Positions 58,136 to 64,000 of a DNA stretch of 64,000 bases are shown in pieces. Both the position numbers and the translations under genes were made by a program. The DNA comes from Timema cristinae (Eukaryota > Arthropoda > Insecta > Phasmatodea > Timematidae). Position 1 is the stretch's first letter. Every line of letters starts with the position of its first letter. The stretch is from NCBI GenBank assembly GCA_039000515.1, contig JBCFYV010003567.1, positions 72,152 to 136,151 of the forward strand, written 5' to 3'. Under the pieces are notes generated by a model, which was given only the letters and a program-made list of their open reading frames with translations, was not told where the DNA came from and searched no databases.

Positions 58136-58343
58136 TTGGTACAATCAATATATTAATTGGAAACAAGATTGGGAAGCTATAGCTACGGAAGGAGATGCAT
58201 GTGCGTCTTTATATTGTAAAGAAGTAATAGCTGATTTCTTTGAGGGCGAAGAGATTCCTGTACCGTTACCCTTACTGTGTGACGAACCAGCAGAAAACTT
58301 CACCGACGCAGCTTGTTCTTCCGGCGTCGACCGTGGACAATGA
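58132..58343 (+). CDS. Downstream frame of the cysteine-rich gene, right arm
   Basis: Mirror of 51279-51490. The frame change would lie near TATTGTTGTATGTGATTGG (about 58120-58140). Confidence 0.45.
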
Positions 58344-58491
58344 GTGATTCGAACGCTGTTCGACTCCCGTACAGGTTCAAGCTACAGAATATATACCTAT
58401 TATTAAAAGGAAACGTAGAAATAATAACTTTATAAACTTTACATTACCCTTAGAATGGAGTTAATCTCGGTTTCTAAATACCAATCAAAAC

Positions 58492-58605
58492 TTTTTTTTA
58501 AATAATACTATAGATATTCAAACTTGTAAGAGCAAGGGCTACTTCTTATTAACCGTTGTGTTGTCCAGGTAAATACAATAAACAGTGGTTTACTGTTGAA
58601 AATTC
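58492..58605. repeat. 114-bp repeat, inner copy, right arm
   Basis: Mirror of 51017-51130. It closes the cysteine-rich gene cassette on its 3' side. Confidence 0.9.
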
Positions 58606-59782
58606 AAATTGTTTTGAAAATTGTTTTAAAGGTTTTTCTTTAAATGTATATTTGGTGAGTGTTTTATATGGACATGACAAATAAAGATGTATACTTGTTT
58701 GGTTTTTTTTATTGAATTCAGTTTTGGGCTATTTATTGAAAACTGTTTTTATTAAATATGAATATTTTAAGATATGGCTTTAACGAGTGTGTTATAAATT
58801 TATATCTGGAGACATTTTACGTTATAAATGTATTTAGGGGTAGTTTACTTAATACAAATAGACAATTTGAATTGTTTTTAAAATGACTTTAAAAATTGAC
58901 TTCAAAATAGGAATATAGGAATAGATTTTCATGATAAATAAGAATACGTTTTAATTTTTACATATAATAAATAATTTTAGAATAGTTTACAAATAATACA
59001 TTTTTGGATATTTAAATTTGGTTAAATTTAGTTGAACAATTTGGTCTAAAATGTATATTTATTTAAAGACGGATTAATGTGATTAACAAGATGTGTGTTT
59101 GTATTTAAAGGAAAAGATACTTAAGGATGATTTCCTCAAAACCTATTTTTGAAAATTATCTTCAAAGCCATAACACACAATATGAAATAATTTGTGCCAT
59201 TGTGTTGTACAATAACGTGAAAGCCAATAATGATATAGAAAATAAACGGTTATAAACAAATGTAATAATGAAATTCACTTTGTTGTATCATTTATAATTG
59301 AAACCTAAATCCTCATATACGCCGCATCAGCAAGGGACGCTTTGTTGTCTATTAATCTTCAGATGATAGATCAGTGCTATCGTGTAAACATCCGTGCACA
59401 TCACCAATGAGCATAACTAATAATATAATAATTGTCTTATATTATCAATCTGTTAGTTCAAGGTTTGACTATGCTCTGTAAACTAGGCATGTTTTATAAT
59501 AAGAGGTAAATGCTCTAGATTTTTTTAAATATAACTCTCCTTATCCTAATCCATTAGTGTAATTACATTTTTGTATGAGTAGTGATAGATACAATTGTTT
59601 AATACTAACACAAGACATTGAGAAATTATAAGTACCAATTTTCCCAGCAAACGCATCAGGAAAACTAAACTTAGATTACCATAATTATTTTGTTTACCGC
59701 CCTGCTATAGGCCTCCTTGAGTTGTATAACTAATGATGAACATTTACACATTTTTAAAAAGTTTATTAAAGAGGTTTGTATT

Positions 59783-59896
59783 ATTTTTTTTAAATAATAC
59801 TATAGATATTCAAACTTGTAAGAGCAAGGGCTACTTCTTATTAACCGTTGTGTTGTCCAGGTAAATACAATAAACAGTGGTTTACTGTTGAAAATT
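59783..59896. repeat. 114-bp repeat, outer copy, right arm
   Basis: Mirror of 49725-49838. Confidence 0.9.
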
Positions 59897-59920
59897 CAGG
59901 GAAAACCGAGAAATTTATTT

Positions 59921-61221
59921 TATGCATCGATCACCAATTACCAATCATAGGGGGGAAGGAACTTATTTTAAAATATAGACAGTTTTTTTTATATGAAGGG
60001 ATGTTGCTTGTCCATCCCCAAGAACAACAACATCGAGATACAATAGGCCGTTTTTGGTATGAAGAGATGGATAACTATAAGGGATGACGGTTGTAGGGGA
60101 AGGGGATAAAGTGTTTTGATCTGAGGGACGGACCGTTTTCGATATCAAGGGATTTTTTTTAGTTACGTCTAATAATATCCGTGTTTTATTAGACGCTACC
60201 ACCAGGGAACAAAGTTACGTGAACTAGCCTGAGTGCCCGACGCCACGGCCTGCATGTTCCCCCGTGTGCTAGCCCCCTCGCAAATGTGGTGTGCATGGTC
60301 TAAGGCGTCACGGAACAGGAGGTCTGAGTTCAAATCTCGCTTGTCCCTCCCCCAACATGTCTGGGGGTGGACGCTACCACCAGGTAACGTGAACTAGCCT
60401 GAACGCACGACGCCGCGGACTGCATGTTCCACCATACATTAATAATCAAAAGGTGCGACTAAAGTGGCAAGTTAACCTACAATAGAGTATATATTTTTTT
60501 TGCCGGAGGATGTTTACGAATTACTCACAATAACAACGCGTCACTAATATAGTACGATTTCCATATAAACGCTATGAATGTGTTACATATAATCAGTTTT
60601 GGATATAAAGGGCTGTACCGAGGGGTCGTTTGCTTTGTTACACAACCACAAACCCTCACGAAGTCCTCGTCAAGGCTATTGGGAGGCAATCAACATATCC
60701 AAGGTGACTGGAGGGCTATAGACCGGTTTTCATATGAACGGATTTTTTTTTAGTTACGTCTAATAATATCCGTGTTTTATTAGACGCTACCACCAGGGAA
60801 CAGAGCTTGAACCGGGGGTTACCCCCGCGGGGAAAGAAAATGGTCTATATGTTCACGATGGTTACAAACTTGTTCAAGGTCAAATAAACATATCCAAGGC
60901 GTCTGGAGGTCTATAGACCGGTTTTTAGTTACGTCGAATAAATATATATTTTTTGTAATATCCGTGTTTTATTCACTCCCCCGTGCGCCGATCGATCATA
61001 GATCACCAATTACCAATCATAGGGGGAAGGAACTTTTTTTAAAATATAGACAGTTTTCGATGTTGCAGGTGGAAGGGCTTCCTTTATTGAAAATCGATTC
61101 GATCACTTCCACGGACTATATGTTTACAATGCCGGGGATGAAACCCTCTCGATCATCGATCACCAATTATCCATTCTCAAAAATCGATTCGGAGGGACAC
61201 GTACTATAATTATCCCTTCCT
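59921..61221. repeat. Subterminal repeat cluster, right arm
   Basis: Mirror of 48400-49700, including both GTCTAATAA hairpins. Confidence 0.75.
60285..60350 (+). pseudogene. tRNA/SINE-head-like fragment, right arm
   Basis: Mirror of 49271-49336. Confidence 0.45.
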
Positions 61222-61386
61222 ACAGAAAATGGTCTATAGTTTTTTCATACTCAGATATCACCCTTCATACACAAATACGGACTATATGTTCACTTGTTAG
61301 GATGTTTACAAATTCCTCAACTGTTAGCAATACAACGCATCACAAATATAGCCCGAGGGCTGGAACGAACGGGCATCCACACTACT

Positions 61387-61392
61387 TCCGTT
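61387..61392. repeat. 6-bp target-site duplication, right
   Basis: TCCGTT, matching 48227-48232. Confidence 0.9.
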
Positions 61393-61998
61393 CTATTCTC
61401 TCTGTACCCTTAGAGTAGAACTATTATCTGAATGTATAAAGTACGCATATGAGAAACCTCAGTGAAACAACCAGTTAGGTATCAAACTCCACCCTCACAA
61501 TCAGGTATGCTCTCACACAACAAACTTGTGTTGATTCCGGCGTATTTATATATTTTTGAAATACATGATGAAAATGTAATAAGGAAGCAATATCAACTAT
61601 CTTTATAGAATTCAATATGAAGTAATTAGTGTAAAAAACGTATAATAGGAAATAAATTCTGAGAAATTACAAAATTGAAATTACAAAATTTAAGTGAAAT
61701 TGCAAAATTTTACTCTGATATGTCAATATAAATTAATTGAATAGAAAGTTTGTTAACTATACAAATACGATTTAATATATTAATCACAATTAAAATATTA
61801 ATATTAGCTCAGGAGGGATATAAATTATGTCAAACCAACCTTCGGGTTGTTGACTTAAGAATGTGTGCTAAGAGAGGGTTTGTTTATTTGAACGAATTGA
61901 TACAACTCTAAAGGAAATTTAAAAAGTAGTAGGCTCTATATTAATTCGAACGTGATTTCACATCGAGGAATTTCGATCGCGATTTTTTTAAATCGATA
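61393..61998. other. Unique right flank
   Basis: AT-rich, no gene seen, not mirrored on the left. Confidence 0.5.
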
Positions 61999-62040
61999 TT
62001 TACTCCTCGTTCGGGATATACACATACATACTAATTACTA
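61999..62040 (-). mobile_element. SINE-A 3' part, split by an insertion
   Basis: CTCGTTCGGGATATACAC is the reverse SINE tail. The rest of the same copy resumes at 62643. Confidence 0.5.
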
Positions 62041-62637
62041 GGGCTAGGATTTTTTTTTAAATATGATTTTGCAGATTTTTTTCTGGCAAATTAGAATGTT
62101 GTTCAAGTGTTTCATTTATATGGCATATTTTCTGTTTACAGACTTTCAGTTTGTCATAGAAACTGTAAAAAGTTAAACTGTATTTTAAGATAATTTTTTC
62201 TCTCTCATATAGGACATGTTTTTGGGGCAATACATGTATAGTTTGCCACAGAAACTGTAAAAAAAAATATATATATTAAGTGGTTTTCTTACTTATTCTT
62301 TATTTTGATTCTATAGGTAAAGTCAGTAAAATTGTTTAGTAAAATAAAGAATTTCTGTTGATACAGAAACAGTCAAACAACTTAATTATATTTTTTAGAT
62401 TATTTTTGTTTTGTTTCATGCACCTATTATTTTCTTAATTAATTTTGCAAGGAAATTTAAAAAAAATTAAATTTTATTGGTATTTTTGTTTTGTTTTTTA
62501 GAAAGGGCCTTTTTTGTTTTAAAGGTCGTACCGGTATTCTTTTGTTTAAAAGGGCATATATTTAGTTTTTTTTTGTCATAGATGCGTTTTTCATAGGGCA
62601 TTTTCTAGCAATTTTCCGGCCATAAAAATCCTAGCCC
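62041..62637. mobile_element. MITE-3, 597 bp, inserted in a SINE
   Basis: Inverted ends GGGCTAGGATTTTT and AAAAATCCTAGCCC, flanked by the direct repeat TACTA (62036-62040 and 62638-62642). AT-rich, no transposase. The superfamily is uncertain from a 5-bp duplication alone. Confidence 0.75.
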
Positions 62638-62642
62638 TACTA

Positions 62643-62785
62643 ATTTCACTAAGTATGAGATGGGTGTGATTTAAAGGAAATGTACCAGCACATGCCTGTA
62701 AAGAAAGATGGAAACAATTTAGGGGGAAAAAATACTCTTAAGTACACCCGGCCGTGATTCTAATCGTGACTTTACCATCCCAGTC
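62643..62785 (-). mobile_element. SINE-A, remaining part after the insertion
   Basis: ATGTACCAGCACATGCCTGT, CACCCGGCCGTGATTCTAA (box B) in reverse. Confidence 0.5.
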
Positions 62786-62789
62786 AACC

Positions 62790-63639
62790 AGGCCAAATCA
62801 GCTTGGTCACCGGCGCATGCCAATCGCTGTTTAACATCGTGGAATTTCAGCGGCAGTTTCAAATCTGAGAGTTCAACTACAAATTGCCATCTACGTAAAA
62901 CTTCGGGAAGATGCAGTTCTCTGCATGGCCAACTGTTACAAAACTCCGACAACTTTCATACAGATCGTGTAGAAAAATGAGATCATTTATGTAACATGAA
63001 ACTGTTCAACATAATTTTAAAAAACGTCAATTTTTAGTTTTTACATATATTTTAAATAATAAATAACTATGTTACTAAAAAAAATGTATTTGCCCAAGGT
63101 TTCTTCGGGCGATGGGCATGAAAAGGTGTATCTAGTTTTAGTACATTCAGTCCAAAACAACTAAAAAAATTGTGTACTGAATTCACAGTTTCTTGAGGAT
63201 TTCGGGCAAGTAAGAATACATAATTTTGGCAGACGACAGTGTATTAATAAAGTTGATTAATTCAACTTTTTTTTTAAAAAAAAAAAGAAGGGAGCCGTAA
63301 AATTCATAAAAAATAACTTAATATGGTCTAGAAGTTTCGAAACCTTTCTGTCCTAGGCGGTTAGTCCTGATTTTTAAAAACAACAGTCGCACTATTTTCA
63401 AAACTCTCACTTCTTATAGTTAGTAGACTTAAGATATTTTTTATAGTTTAGACTTTAGATGGTCTAACACAGGGTAATTCAACGCTATTTTCTATGGGAT
63501 AAGGATGGGTATATTTAAATGAAATTCGCCCGGCCAATTTTCTAACTTAGACTTACCTGTCATGGGAGATACAGTATATTGTGAGCTTGACGCATATACC
63601 TCGGGATCACTGGTGCGGGTTAGTATTTACACTTTTTTT
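62790..63639. other. Intergenic
   Basis: No gene recognised. Confidence 0.4.
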
Positions 63640-63815
63640 TAGCACCGCTTCTTACTACCTCTCAAGGTTATACGAATATTTACTAATTACGCTAATGAGA
63701 TTGGCGTTGAGGGAGAGTGGAAAACCATTTAGGAAGTCGAGCTCAGATCTCATGCCACCGGCAGTCCAGTTTATTGCGTAAGTGATGCCTTAGAATTAGA
63801 ACATGCGGTCACCGA
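63640..63815 (-). mobile_element. SINE-A, partial
   Basis: Tail TTAGCACCGCTTCTTACTAC and body in reverse, with a decayed box B and head. Confidence 0.6.
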
Positions 63816-63857
63816 AATTTAGCGGGTCTACCTACCTCAATATTAACATACTCTCAA

Positions 63858-64000
63858 CCTGATTCGGTGGCCCCATGGTCTAATGCATAACTCTTACAAC
63901 ACACTAAACTCCCGATGACTGGGAGATAAGGATTTGAATCCTGGTGGGGTATACATATATTTTTTTCTAAACGGTTTTCCACTCTTCCTCCACGCAAATG
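63858..64000 (+). mobile_element. SINE-A, runs off the window
   Basis: Head TGATTCGGTGGCCCCATGGT, box B GGATTTGAATCCTGG, body up to CCTCCACGCAAATG at the window edge. Confidence 0.75.

Larger units (their letters stand above)
48233..61386. mobile_element. Palindromic Polinton/Maverick-like element
   Basis: 13,154 bp running from AGTAGTGTGGATGCCCG to its exact reverse complement. The 6-bp target duplication and AG...CT ends match the Polinton pattern. A DNA polymerase B C-terminal remnant in each arm supports the class. The arms are 48233-54677 and 54944-61386. Mirror positions sum to 109619-109622 throughout, so only a few single-base indels separate them. I see no integrase, packaging ATPase, protease or capsid gene, so it is non-autonomous. 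Terminal repeats of 6.4 kb are far longer than the usual few hundred bases. Confidence 0.85.
54944..61386. repeat. Right arm of the palindrome (6,443 bp)
   Basis: Reverse complement of the left arm. Confidence 0.95.

Noticed and set aside
59848..60087. 79-residue frame in the right arm
   Set aside because: Composed of subterminal repeats and the 114-bp repeat. The opposite strand is equally open.
48233..61386. Palindrome as an assembly or library artefact (inverted chimeric read)
   Set aside because: Artefacts do not create a 6-bp direct repeat at exact element ends, a unique spacer and different unique flanks. Read support should still be checked.

Overview
The window is AT-rich eukaryotic DNA dominated by transposable elements. 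An arthropod, probably an insect, fits best: the only convincing host gene is a Tret1-type sugar transporter, a family much expanded in arthropods, and the repeats (tRNA-derived SINEs, RTE-like LINE tails, hAT and Helitron derivatives, Penelope-like and Polinton-like pieces) are typical of large arthropod genomes. I cannot name the species.

Layout. 1-4.2 kb: AT-rich, with a small Helitron-like element at 765-1233 and a possible host exon at 4194-4469. 4.7-8.4 kb: SINEs and an internally deleted hAT element (7635-8407). 9.66-11.62 kb: two exons of the sugar transporter on the minus strand, with four apparent one-base deletions. 11.9-22.3 kb: tRNA-like sequence, LINE tails, a 46-bp tandem array, foldback elements and many SINE copies. 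22.56-24.60 kb: a 2-kb foldback with 645-bp arms around a Penelope-like 3' end that carries a hammerhead-ribozyme-like motif. 25-28.6 kb: SINEs and anonymous AT-rich DNA. 28.91-30.51 kb: a 12-copy satellite with dimeric organisation. 31-37.5 kb: dense SINEs, a LINE tail and a MITE. 37.8-41.0 kb: a nest of inverted and tandem repeats. 42-48 kb: SINEs, a hAT MITE and diverged tandem repeats.

The standout is 48233-61386: a 13,154-bp, nearly perfect palindrome with 6.44-kb arms and a 266-bp spacer. It begins AGTAGTG, ends CACTACT, and is flanked by the 6-bp direct repeat TCCGTT. Those are the hallmarks of a Polinton/Maverick insertion. Each arm carries a C-terminal remnant that I recognise as Polinton-type protein-primed DNA polymerase B, a Penelope-like remnant, SINE pieces at mirror positions, subterminal repeats with 9-bp-stem hairpins, and an unrecognised cysteine-rich gene. 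That gene has TATA-like motifs, a leader exon and a SINE-bearing intron, and is enclosed by 39-bp inverted repeats. My reading is that one end of a Polinton was duplicated head-to-head (a snap-back form) and then inserted as a unit, or was duplicated in place and kept its target duplication.

Apart from the transporter and the cysteine-rich gene (two copies), I see no gene I would trust. Most other open frames are short and lie in repeats or AT-rich DNA. At least two main SINE families share the same 3' tail, so they probably used the same LINE machinery.
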